A DNA stretch of 64,000 nucleotides from positions 1,062,891-1,126,890 of the forward strand of contig PTEX01000235.1 in assembly GCA_003342815.1 (NCBI GenBank). The letters run 5' to 3'. How positions within the stretch are numbered: position 1 is the stretch's first letter; each line of letters begins with the position of its first letter. Shown here piece after piece: positions 35,365-46,470 of this stretch. Both the position numbers and the translations under genes were made by a program. This stretch comes from Eudromia elegans (Eukaryota; Chordata; Aves; Tinamiformes; Tinamidae). The notes under the pieces are model-generated. The model saw only the letters and a list, made by a program, of their open reading frames with translations. It ran no database searches and had not been told where the DNA came from.

Positions 35365-38300
35365 CCTTATGCTTTCTTATTCTTCTTTAAATGTAGTTTC
35401 TAGCAATCTATAAAAACTTTCCCTATAGTCAAAATATATGTCTGAGCATTTTACATTATATTCAAATTTTATTATACTGGTAACTAGCACTTAGTCAGTT
35501 AGGGCTGATGGCTCTTTCTATGAGCATTATGTATGAAATAGTACAAAATCAAAAATATTACTTCAGAAGTGGGGTGTACAATCTTTTTCAAAGCATCTGT
35601 ATGAAAATACAGAATAATGTATGTCGCAAAGAATTATTTTAACATACGTTGAGAATTCCAAAACGTATTTGAGATTTCCTGTTGAGGTCTAAATAAAGTA
35701 GGTGCATTCTTCCACAAGGACAGAATTTACGTGATACCTTATTGAGGAACAATTTAAGAGCCTAGTTGGATGCCACTGGCCTCAATTACAATGCTTTCAA
35801 GAACCTGGCATGAATTTACTCACAATTAATGATATGTCAACAGTGTTGAAAGAAATGTATTGATGTCCAATAGCAAAGTAATCAGACCCTCACAAGGACA
35901 GGTAATATGAACATCTTTCAGAGAACTTTCATCTATGTAAAATGCTGTGAATGGATTCAGGGCACTTCACAAAGGGAAGGAAGAGGGCTGGAGAGGAGAG
36001 AAGCACATTACTGTGAACTTCTAAGTGCTAAAATAAACACTTAGAGAAATTATTCCCATGCATAACTTCTAAAGTATGTTCTCACTGGTGTATACATACA
36101 AAATGTTAGCTTTGGATAAGGTAAGAAAACTCATTTATTTATTTTATTTTTATTATTTTGTGTCAGGACCAGGCCTAATAGGAGGTTTTAGAAGTTCATG
36201 ATACTGGCTTTTCACTCTTCTATGTTAGTGAATTCCTTCCCACAGCAAAACCCAGTGCAGTAAAGATATCTTTGACTATTTGGAGGGAGAGAAAGCTACA
36301 AAAATAATCCAGATGAAAATATAAATGAGAATTCTTCAGAAATTTTAACTGCAAATGTGCTTCCAAAATCCTACTTTTCTCCACAATGTACAGCTGGGCT
36401 GAAAAGAAGCCTCACTAAGCAAGAACAGCTTTGCTTTGCAAAAGTAGCAGAGGGTATGTCTTAGAAATTCCCATTCAAAATAAAAAAAAAACCCTATATA
36501 TATTTATTTGAGAGAACTGAGAAACTGCCATATTTCTATCATATTCTCATATTCTAACCCATGAAAGAATGGTCATGGTAGGTAACTCTATATTATAACC
36601 TAGGAGGGAGACCAGGATTCTAAGACTTCCTCATCCCCAGGTGATCTGAAACCTTTGTTATAGTAATCTGATAAAGACAGGCATCTCCACACACTCGTGC
36701 TGTGTGAATTTGGACCCTTGTCTTCAAGACTTAAAGTTGAAACTGAAATCAACATTTAAGCCAGACTTTGAGTACAGCATCTATCTTAGTTATTTATATT
36801 CTCACTGTATGTAATAGGTTAAAAAATACATACAATTTCTAACCAAAACCTTTTTAACAAAACAGTTTTCTTCATGCATACATATCCTTTGTATTCACTC
36901 TCTGAGGATACTTGGGAACAGGTTGGGAAACAGAATATACCTGGAAATGATATTTATAGAAATGCAATTTCAATGTTGCATGAAGAAGTGTTCCTGAGGG
37001 GATAAAAAAAGAAAAAAAAAGAAGAAAAAAAAAGGCCTGTGTGCAGATCCTGTTAAAGATCAGGAAAAGATTCAAGTTACAGGGTTCTCAAACTTATTTC
37101 TAATTATGAGAAATACCCTTGCTGAAATTGTCTGACCAAAGTCAACTGAAAGATGGATTGCAAATTTCCTGAGTCAGACAGTAAAAGCACAGATGTGTTT
37201 TGAAATAAAGAATGCATTTTAGAGGTACTATTACTACTAAATTTTGCAAACATAGAAACTTGAGCCAACTATTACTTGGTATGAGCAGATGAGAGAGATT
37301 TTAGATATAAATGGCTATATTTTTTTTTACTTGCTTATAATTACAGTCCTATTGCTTTAATTGAAACACACTTCTCAGAGAGATATTTTTATTTGCACTT
37401 AAGTGAGCCAGTAGAAAAGGGGACATCATTGTTCAAAGAACTGCTTAGAAACATGTATCAGGAAAAATATCGCTCTATCCTAGAAGGCTTTTTATAAAAA
37501 GAAAGCAAAGTAACAAAAGTTCCTAAGTAATAAGCTGAATAAAGTACCATCCTGATCTTTTAATATATTACATAATTTCACTGTAGATAATAAAAAGAAT
37601 TAGAATAGTAAGTTGTGAATGTTATAGAAATATTTAACAGGGAGCTGCTAAAAACTGAAGCCCTGTCTTTTCATTGTGTATGTTCAAGTGCAACAAACAT
37701 GCCAGTTTTCTTTGAGCTGATTCTATGTAATGGTGCATTAAAACTTCTTCATGAACTGTAATTTTTATTGGTCTCCAATTAAAGTGGAAATAAGGAAGAG
37801 ATTTTTTGCATATGCTGCCTCATCAGATTAAAATGAATTACCCAAATAGCTGCTTGATACAATGATTGGTTTTAAAAGGCAAACATGGAATAGATTAGTC
37901 TAGAGTGTGTATCTCACTGTAGATCATCATGGAAAAATGATCTGATACTTAGTAGTCCTATAATGAAACTTTATCTAAAGCTCAGTTCCTAATGATAATA
38001 TGGAGCAAATGATAGCAAGTCTCAATAGGATTTTCTTAGCAAACAATTTTTATGATGTATTAAATTAAGCACCTTGAATAAGGATTTGATTACTCCAAAT
38101 TTAACATAGCTATTTAATATAGTATTTTGATATCAATTAAGGTACATACCTGACAATTTATTTTTATGTCCACTGTTATACACTTCAGTTAAATAAATAA
38201 TATCTTTTCATAAGGAACTGTAATCAATAATGTTAGATAACAAATACAGGAGGAAAAAACTCCTCAGATTACCAACATAAATATGTAATATTGGTTTTCA

Positions 38301-40892
38301 GACATGTGTATAAGCCAAAATATTTTCATTTAATTTCATTTAATTTATTTTCATTTCAAAATATTTCATTTAGAGGTCAAAAATTGGGTCATAACTTAAA
38401 ATCATTCCAATTACCAGAAAAAGGAAAAGGCCCTTGGACATGCTTTTCCCTTAATTACTGTATTAATATTATTAATTATTATTATCCATCTTTTTTTGGC
38501 TTTGTGGATACGTAAAAGAATATTTTAAAAAGTTTGAAAAGCACTTCTCATTGAAAGAGGGAAAGAAAAATCGACAGCTTACCACAAAGTTATCATCAAT
38601 GCCATTTGGATAATCAGTAGCAGTGAGGAAAGAGAGTCAGAAGACAGAGGTATTTGAGTTGGAGTTTTATTTTATGGAGGAAACATAAATGAGTAACACC
38701 AGAAACCATAAAACCAGCATACGCCCATATGTTTCCAATAAACATTTGCAGAGTGTATATAATTTCATCACAGGAATTAATTAGCCTGATAGATTCAATG
38801 GTAAGTAGATTTTGGGTTTTTGTTGGTTTATTTTAGAAAAGCGAATGACACCAGCAATACTTCTCCACTTAATTTTCTTGCATTTCACACTGTAAGCACA
38901 AAACATAGAGAAATAAAATGTATGTGCTGAAATATACAGAGCTCCAGAATAGCAGCAGTCATTTGGATAGTTAGTGCTGTTAGTATGTAGGCTATGGATC
39001 CCACATTTTACTCCTCTGGAAACTGAAAAATAAAACTAATTTGGGGCATTTGGGTGCATCTCTACGGGCACATTCAGTTAAAAAATAATCATTTCTTCTT
39101 CTCTACTGCCTGGCTGCACACCTGAATAAAACATACTAATGCTCCCCCTCCCTCCTCACAAGCCGTACTGAAAGAGGGGGATGATCAGAGGAAAGGACAT
39201 TATTTCAAAGTGATACACTTTGAGAGAAAAGTTACTTGTAATAAATCATTTTTAAAATACTCTCAAAATTTTTGAACTTTCTAGTTGTAACTTTACTTAA
39301 ACTACTTGATACTAGTTTTGAACTTTCAAATCCATTATTATGTAGAATAAGTTTAGTGGCTTTAAACAATCCAGATTTTTATGTGAGGGCATTTCAGTCA
39401 ATGTGTCTAATTTGGACAATGTGATTTTTTTTGATTAGTTAGTGGGAGTGAAGGAAAAAAAAGGGTATGAAAAAGTTGCCTTTGACATTCATACATACAA
39501 AAGTACTTGCACTTGTGAAGTTTCACGTTGGGACATCAGGTTACGTTCTGCTTCTCTTATATCAGCCAGTTGGTTGTTTTCTTAATAAGTGGGTTTGATT
39601 TTGCTTATAAGAGATATTAATTAGAGTTGAAAGCTTTTTTTTTTCTAAAATAATTTTATTTTCTGAAAAGTGACCTATCAAAGATAGAATTTCTTCACAA
39701 GGATTTGATTTTCTTTTCAGCCTTTTACTTTTTGGACCTCATTTTTCATTCAATGATGATTGGTCCTTTCTTGAGCTTTATCCTTTTCTTCCACACAAGA
39801 AGTAAAAAAGTGGTGTTAATCTATCCTGTCCTTTCCTGGGACATACCACAGTTATGTCTATTGCTATGTTTGCTTGGCTTGTTTTGTCATAGGGTCCTGA
39901 AAGTGTTTTGTGATCTATGATAAAAACTGTCGTCTTCTAGTACAAACAGCAGTCTGAAACTTCAGAGGAAAGAACTTGAGGACCTTAATGGTTCTTTCTG
40001 GTCATAGAGTCCTGTCACCAATTAGACTGATGTAATTCAATGAGACTTTGCCTGAATATGAAGTTTCACACTTCTAAAAAAATGACTAGAGGATCAGATT
40101 CTAAAGCTATAAATTGAATGCTCAGGGGATACTATACTAACGTCTCTGTGAAGGAAGGAAATGGGCTAGCCAAAAAAACCATGAATTAAGATATTTCAGA
40201 GAGGCTTAAATGAAGAAAATACATTTGAAAAATATTTATGCAGTAGAAAGATATCAAGTCATATTTTATTTGTTTATTGCTATGATATTCAGTAGGAAAT
40301 TTACATTCCTTTCTTTGCAAAAATATCAGCCACTTCCCTAATGCATATGCACTATATTTTTTAAATGAAAATCATCTGATCCAACCATTTAAATGTGATT
40401 TAGCCCCAAAAGGTTTTCCCGGCAATCTGACATATTTTTTCTGCTATGTTTGATGGAATTCAGGATGACTGCTCTTTTGGCAGTGACCTTTAATTTAAAC
40501 ATGTCTACCATTTTTGAACAGTTGTTCAATCATTGTATCTTTCCAAAATAAATAGGTATTTTTATTTCCACCTTTGAATAAAATGGAAAAGAGAGGAGAA
40601 AAAATCTTTGAAATATTAACATGTCTCTTCATGTTTTTATCACCTGAAGTATTACTGCACTTTAATTACCAAACTGAGAGCAATGGGATTTGGTCACATT
40701 AGGAGAACAGCAGTTTCGTATTTCAGACAGAAGATAGAGAAAGCAGCATAACTGGAAAATGTCATAACTTATTTATCCTTTCCAATACTCTTCACAGACC
40801 ATGCTGAAACTTATTTTTCTGGGGTCAATAGATTCTTAGGAAAAGAATTTTCATAGTTATTTCTTCTACTTACCTTTCCTATTTTCATGCTA

Positions 40893-40915
40893 AAAACAAA
40901 CAAACAAACAAACAA
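40893..40915. repeat. (AAAC)n microsatellite
   Basis: Five AAAC/CAAA units, followed after a short gap by CA-rich sequence (about 40931-40942). Confidence 0.9.
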
Positions 40916-42043
40916 CTCCCCAAAAACCACAAACACACACACAAAGACACTCTTCATTACAATATTATTTTTTGTACTTTTCAGAATGTGTGTGTCTGTG
41001 TTTAATGCTTATGAAGGTTTGAAAAGAATTTTCTGAACAATCAAATTATAGAAGTTGAATATCAGTTCCAAGTACAAGTAAATTGGTTCTCAAAATCACT
41101 ACATAGAAGGGATAAAATTCTGCCCCTGGAAAAGCTTTTATGAAGTTTGTTGGATCAATTTTGCACCATTAAAAGATCTAATTTCAGAGAACAGATGCTC
41201 GATTGTTTCCAGAAATGATCCTAACTGTCACTTTTGAAAAGCTTATTCTTATTATAATTATATTATGAAAGGAAAAAAATGAGAAAGAAAAGATAAACTC
41301 ATTTCCCCCTCAACAAATAGTTTCACGATTTTTGGAAATATAACATATTCCAAATCTAGTTGGGATGACAAGGTCTGATTTCCTGCTGCGGCTATGATTT
41401 TTTTCCTGTGAAATATACCTGTTTTGATAAAATAATGATACTTGTAAAACACAATTGAATGGGACAGTTTTATTTACTTTTTTAATTTTAAACTAACATG
41501 TGAATAATTAGATGACATGCTGCACTATTTGTACAATTGATGTTGATTATACAAGCAAAGAGTTTTTCAAGAAGTAGAGTTTATCTTAAATCTTATCCAA
41601 AATCTGTTGATTTTATAGTGAAGTTCTGTAACTCCACTAGTTTCTAATAGTGGCAATTTTACTATTTGCTATCGATTTTAGCTAGAATTGGAAGACTCTA
41701 GTGTTAATTCTCATTCAATGATATGTTAAATCAAATGTTAAAAACATTAAATGTTTTATCCAAAAAAAATTTGGTATGGATAGTGTTACATATAAAAATA
41801 AATTAAATGCGCTTGGAAACATGTTCCTTTCCTCTGAATAGGAGCAAGTTATTCTGCCTAAATAGCTACTTCAGGCTTAGGGAGATCTTTGGAAGTAATA
41901 ATGTTGAAACGCAGTAACATTTTTTTCAGCAAGACGGTTGGAAAGCATCTGATTTGGTGAGATAAATCACTATATCCATGACTATGGGACTGATAGAGGT
42001 TCATTTTGTATGGATCTTACTCCAGAGAGTGAAACGAAAGTAA

Positions 42044-42486
42044 TCATAGAATCATAGAATCATAGAATGGCTAGGGTTGGAAGGTAGAGGTCATCTAGTC
42101 CAACCCCCCTGCACACGCAGGGTCCCCTAGAGCATGTGGAACAGGGTGATGTCCGGGCGGGTTTTGAAGATCTCCAGAGAAGGAGACTCCACCACCTCTC
42201 TGGGCAGCCTGTTCCAGTGCTCTGTCACCCTCACTGTTAAGAANTTCTTNCTCAAGTTCCTGTGGAANTTTTGGTGCCTCAATTTGTGGCTGTTTCCTCT
42301 AGTTCTATCACTGGCCACCACTGAGAAGAGGCCAGCCCCCTCCTCCTCACTCCCTTTCTTGAGATATTTATATACATTAATCAGGTCCCCTCTCAGGCCT
42401 CTGTTCTCTAGGCTGAAGAGGCCCAGGTCTCTTAGCCTTTGCTCATCGGGCAGATGTTCCAGGCCCCTAATCATCTTCGTGGCCCT
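42044..42486 (-). mobile_element. CR1: CR1 LINE 3' fragment
   Basis: A 5'-truncated CR1 of about 440 bp. The 3' end at 42044 carries three octamer repeats (TCATAGAATCATAGAATCAT), then the 'GTCCAACCCCCCTGCACACG' block. The coding part (42127-42474) keeps '[21 protein letters not shown]' and '[19 protein letters not shown]'. Three N bases lie in it (42244, 42250, 42268). A small deletion after 'GGTTGGAAGG' removes part of the usual 3' block. It is close to copies A and B in sequence. Confidence 0.93.
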
Positions 42487-44193
42487 ATGGAAAACTAATA
42501 CAAGATATGGTACTCAATTATATTAAAATATTGCTACTAAAGCATGCTACTTATAAAGCCAGGAATTTTGATAAGACTCCATACTGAAGAAAATTGCTGC
42601 ATCTTCCAAAAGATCACAAAAGAACTGTTTAAACTATGTTTGTGTAGGAGACGTTTTAGGAGGTATATATGGGAACAATCATATAATGTGCCTTGTTAAA
42701 ACAATGTGATTGATATTGATATTTTACTCAAATCGATGGATCGTATTCTGTAAATACAGTGTTGGATATTGAGTTTAAAAATTCATCTGGCCGCACTTTT
42801 CAAATAATAAATATATGGATTTTGGAACTTCACCGATATGCTGAGAGGTATTAAGTTCAAAACAATCCCAAAAAATTGTATTATAAAAAGTCTTGATTCC
42901 AAACAGGCTATACTTAAGCAGACCAAGAAAATGATGCCAGGGAAGACCTGACTAACCAGGATCAGTGGCACAAACACAGAATTGGTCAGATTTTTACCAC
43001 CTGGTTCAGATCATTAGACAGAATGCTACAGTGTCCCTTGCTGACCATAAACTGCAGCTGAACAGACTGTATTACCTAATGGCTTAATAGAATTTAGGGT
43101 TTTGTAATCTTATCTGGGAAACTGAAAAGAATCAGTGTTGTAATGCACGTTGGATTTTAAAGAAGCCTCAGATAGAAAGGTTGAGTGACACCAGCTACCT
43201 TCTCTAATATATATGTTATCTCAGAGATAGAAAATACAAAAGGTTGATTCTCTGTTTAACAATATTAGAAAATCCTCCTGCGTCCTTTTCTTTTTCAGTA
43301 TCACCTTCCCTCTTCCTTTTGGATGTCACAGGCAAGGACTTTGCCGATGGAGTGATTAAATGATGTGCAGTCTGTCCTTAGCATTGAAGGTGATAATTAC
43401 ATAGAGTGCAGCAACTAAGGAGTAAGGATGTTCCCTTGGAACAGATCTCAGAATAAAAAACATTAGATGTGAGCCACTTTCAATAGCACTGGGCCTCTCT
43501 TCATTACTGCCCCATCACTCTTCTGAAATTGATCCCATTTCATCTACTTTAATGAAGTTTAACAAAAAAAGTCACTGAAGAATTTCAATGTTGTCTTTTC
43601 TCTCTATAGTTGACTTTCTCCAGAGCTTGGAAAAGAGTAGTTTGAGGCTTCTTTTGGTTTGCAAACTTTTTTTTAAAACTCTTTTTAAACTAAGCATGAA
43701 AAGTGAAACAGCTACCCAAAGTTAAGTTCTAAAGTTTTTACAACAAAAATTACATATAAATAAAACTTTTTAGAAAATAATTTTATTTTATCTACTAATT
43801 TAAAAAACCTTTTCATATTGTATAATTTGGAATAACAGCTTTGGTTTAATCATATTGTCTACTTTGTTGAACATCATAGAATATTTTCTCTTTTTCCTAG
43901 ATTTGTTTAATTATTAGGCAAGGTTATTTTCATGTTAAAAAAGAAAAAGCAAATTGCTTTGAAGGGATATGTTGCTTATTTAGTGGAAAGGTACGGCAAG
44001 ATTAAAAAAAAGTTAACAATATGCAATGCATCTACTAAATGCTGGCTATTTGTTCACTACTCCTCATATAAAACAAGTGCAATCAGTTGTTATGACAGTT
44101 ACTATTATCCAGTATGGCTATAGTAGATTTCATTCTTGGGTCTCTTAAACCCAGAGCTGCATTTGGCAATGCTAAAGTCTGTAAAATTATGTA
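42487..44193. other. AT-rich non-coding sequence
   Basis: No gene or repeat recognised. The open frames at 42783-42977 and 43932-44123 show no domain. Confidence 0.55.
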
Positions 44194-44199
44194 CATATG
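44194..44199. repeat. Left target duplication of LTR1 (CATATG)
   Basis: CATATG directly before the TG that starts LTR1, repeated at 44777-44782 directly after its terminal CA. Confidence 0.8.
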
Positions 44200-44776
44200 T
44201 GTTGCAGGCCATTTTAGGCCTGCGTCCTTACGCGTGTGCTCAAGATGAGCCCCCATTTATGTGTGTATTGATTTGTTACATTTATTTGTTGTATTTTTAA
44301 TGTTAATTGTTGAGACCTGTTTTGTTCATTACACTTGTGTTGTAGAATGTTCCTGAACCCTCCCGAATCTTCCCCCGCACGTGCCCCTGTCAGTCATTTG
44401 TTGAACCCTCTCATTACCCAATCACATCCCTGAGAAACTTTTCCTTACCCAATGATCCTTAGAGTTTGTGCCCTGTTGAGACTGATATAAAAGGAATGTT
44501 TGTTCCAGAATAAAGGTTCCCACTTTGCACCCCCACGTGCGTGAGTATCTTGCCTCGGTGGGACAGGTATTCCGTGGGTGTGGGGGCCCTCCACTAACTT
44601 ACCCTCCGCCCTGGGACCATCGGAGGCGGAGTTGAGAGTTCGGTGACCCACCCGGGCCATGTTCTGCCGAGGAGCTAGCTAGGATTCGGGTGAGACCAGG
44701 CGCTGGGGTTTGGCGCTGGGCTTTTGGAAATCCCCGGGTTCTCCCTAATATCTTTTTGGGGAAAGGGCTCACCGCA
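44200..44776 (+). mobile_element. Solo LTR of an endogenous retrovirus (LTR1)
   Basis: A 577-bp element that starts with TGTTGCAGG and ends with CACCGCA, flanked by perfect 6-bp CATATG repeats. It contains two CCAAT boxes (44418-44422, 44449-44453), a TATAAAA box (44486-44492) and an AATAAA polyadenylation signal (44509-44514), in the U3-R-U5 order of a retroviral LTR on the plus strand. No internal retroviral genes flank it, so it is a solo LTR left by recombination between the two LTRs of a provirus. A 6-bp duplication is typical of alpha- and betaretrovirus-like (ERVK/ERV2) elements. It is not the same family as LTR2 and LTR3. Confidence 0.85.
44418..44514 (+). promoter_or_regulatory. LTR1 promoter and polyadenylation signals
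   Basis: Two CCAAT boxes, a TATAAAA box and an AATAAA signal within 97 bp. The TATA box and AATAAA are only 17 bp apart, so the poly(A) signal would lie at or just upstream of the transcription start, implying a very short R region. Activity is not shown by sequence alone. Confidence 0.65.
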
Positions 44777-44782
44777 CATATG
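44777..44782. repeat. Right target duplication of LTR1 (CATATG)
   Basis: Matches 44194-44199 exactly. Confidence 0.8.
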
Positions 44783-45778
44783 TATGTCTGTAACAATTAT
44801 GACTTATCCAGTGTGACTAATCATACTATACTTAACTGGCAATAGACTTCTTATATCCACAGATCAACAGAAGGTCGCTTTCATATCATGAAGGAGAAAA
44901 CTGAGATCTAGGGCACTAATGTGTAAATTCTGAATGCAGAACAATTTGTTAAAGAACTGAAGAATTATGTAAGACATATAAACAAGATAAAGCTTCTCAT
45001 AGCGTTTTTCATTCCTTTCAAACACCTTAAGCATTTCTTCAGCAACGCCAAAAGTATTTTTTTCACAGAACAAAAAAGGAAGAAAAAGATCTAGCACCTT
45101 CAGGTTTTTTTTGGCTTCCATCCTCCCCCATTACTGTACGTAGAGACACAGAAATAGAATCAATGCTTTCAAAAGAAGATACAAATGTTATTTTGAAAAA
45201 CATAAACCAAAACCCAACAGTTGGCATGTTTAAATGGCTTAAGATAAGTACACAGCTATCCTAAAAAACATTGTTTCAAAACCAAAAAATTTAACACTGA
45301 TTCTTCATTACATAGGTTGTCTTATGGAGAAAGAAAAAGAAAGAAAGGAAAATAAAGGCCTCTTGCTCAGAGTAAATCTGATCTATCCATTAGACATTTA
45401 TCTTATAAAATATTTATGATTATCAGTTCTGCCTTGGGATCTTGAAGTTTGTTCTCTTACAGTGATATTTGATAAGAGCTATTGTACCATCCCAGAGCTA
45501 TCTCTAAGGATCAGACTGTGATAGCAGTATTTGCACAAATACAGTTTAAGCATGTACAAATCATTTTACACCAGAAATCCACTACAGAATTGATATAGAA
45601 CAGGCAAATGAGCCTGAGTAAATAGCTAAGAAATACACAAAAAGCATGGTCTCCTTTCCCTGGCATTGCTGAATGTTTGCTTTACTACGTGGAAATATGT
45701 GAAATATATTTTCTACCCTTCCACGGTAAAACCAATGTCCATTTTTATTCTTTTTTTCTTTTTTTTTCCCCCAGCAAT
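44783..45778. other. Non-coding sequence between LTR1 and LTR2
   Basis: About 1 kb, AT-rich, ending in a T-rich tract (about 45748-45770) directly before LTR2. An open frame at 44864-45121 on the minus strand is not recognised. Confidence 0.55.
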
Positions 45779-45784
45779 GACAAC
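45779..45784. repeat. Left target duplication of LTR2 (GACAAC)
   Basis: GACAAC lies directly before the TG start of LTR2 and again at 46465-46470 directly after its terminal CA. Confidence 0.85.
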
Positions 45785-46003
45785 TGCTGCAGGGCGCAGT
45801 CCTGCCCCTTGATTTTATGCACAGGAGAGGCACGAGTCAGGCAGCCTTCATTTGTATATATCTAATTAGTGTATATAGTTATTTAGGGAGCCATAGGAAT
45901 ATATGGGAGAGCTGGCCGCCTGACCTCCTGGTGACCCTGGTAAGGTGGGGGCTGGAGCGCTCCTGGACTGACCAGCGTTGCTGGGCGGACCGGGAGCCTC
46001 CGA

Positions 46004-46191
46004 CCAATTGGGACCCGGTGATCTCCCGCCACAGGAGGCGGCCAATCACTGGCCGGATCATGGGGCTGCCAATCATTGTCGGGAGCATCACCATCCACCT
46101 ATCGGGGACGACAGGGTGGATTCGTCTCCACAAACCAGGAGCGTCAGAGTGGCGCAGGTCCCCTATATATTCCAGCCAGCCCCATAATAAA
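46004..46191 (+). promoter_or_regulatory. LTR2 CCAAT array, TATA box and poly(A) signal
   Basis: Three CCAAT boxes (candidate NF-Y sites), a TATATAT box and an AATAAA signal in the order expected of U3-R. The TATA box and AATAAA are about 20 bp apart. Whether it is used as a promoter cannot be told from sequence. Confidence 0.65.
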
Positions 46192-46422
46192 GTTGGAGAT
46201 TGTTCTGGAACCAGCCCCTGTGTGCGAGTGTTTTTGTGTGTGTGCATGGATGGTTCGGCCCCATGAGTGGTACGCGGGTGTGATACGGGGGCTGGTTGGA
46301 GGACGCCTCCCTGCACTCACCGGTCCCTGGCTCGGGCCCCGGGAAGCGCTGGCCCACCCGTTCTCCTCCGGCAGCTTGCCCTCCTTCGCTGGAGGGGGCC
46401 GGCTCTGTCGGGTCGGCAAGCA

Positions 46423-46453
46423 GCGGCGGTGACAAACATCTAGCTACCGCCGC
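46423..46453 (+). other. Hairpin at the 3' end of LTR2 U5
   Basis: GCGGCGGT (46423-46430) and ACCGCCGC (46446-46453) are perfect inverted repeats around a 15-nt loop, ending 11 bp before the LTR end. LTR3 does not have this stem in the same form. Confidence 0.6.
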
Positions 46454-46464
46454 GGCACCCGACA

Positions 46465-46470
46465 GACAAC
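46465..46470. repeat. Right target duplication of LTR2 (GACAAC)
   Basis: Matches 45779-45784 exactly. Confidence 0.85.

Larger units (their letters stand above)
29056..42043. other. AT-rich gene-poor stretch
   Basis: About 13 kb with no gene and no CR1 or LTR that I could recognise. It holds an A run at about 29897-29917, CA/TA/TG inverted simple sequence at 34375-34458, a pyrimidine tract at 34504-34548, a 47-T run at 35318-35364, and an AAAC repeat at 40893-40915. The very low GC and lack of young repeats fit an old intergenic desert or intron. Any conserved regulatory elements could not be seen without comparison to other genomes. Confidence 0.5.
45785..46464 (+). mobile_element. Solo LTR of an endogenous retrovirus (LTR2)
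   Basis: A 680-bp GC-rich element, from TGCTGCAGG to CACCCGACA, with perfect 6-bp GACAAC target duplications. It has three CCAAT boxes within about 70 bp (46004-46008, 46042-46046, 46069-46073), a TATATAT box at about 46163-46170 and AATAAA at 46186-46191. No gag, pol or env sequence is next to it, so it is a solo LTR. It aligns along its whole length with LTR3 (59252-59912, other strand), including the 'CTATATATTCC' and 'ATAAAGTTGGA' blocks, but the two differ at many positions. The long open frames on both strands here come from its high GC content and are not genes. Confidence 0.92.
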
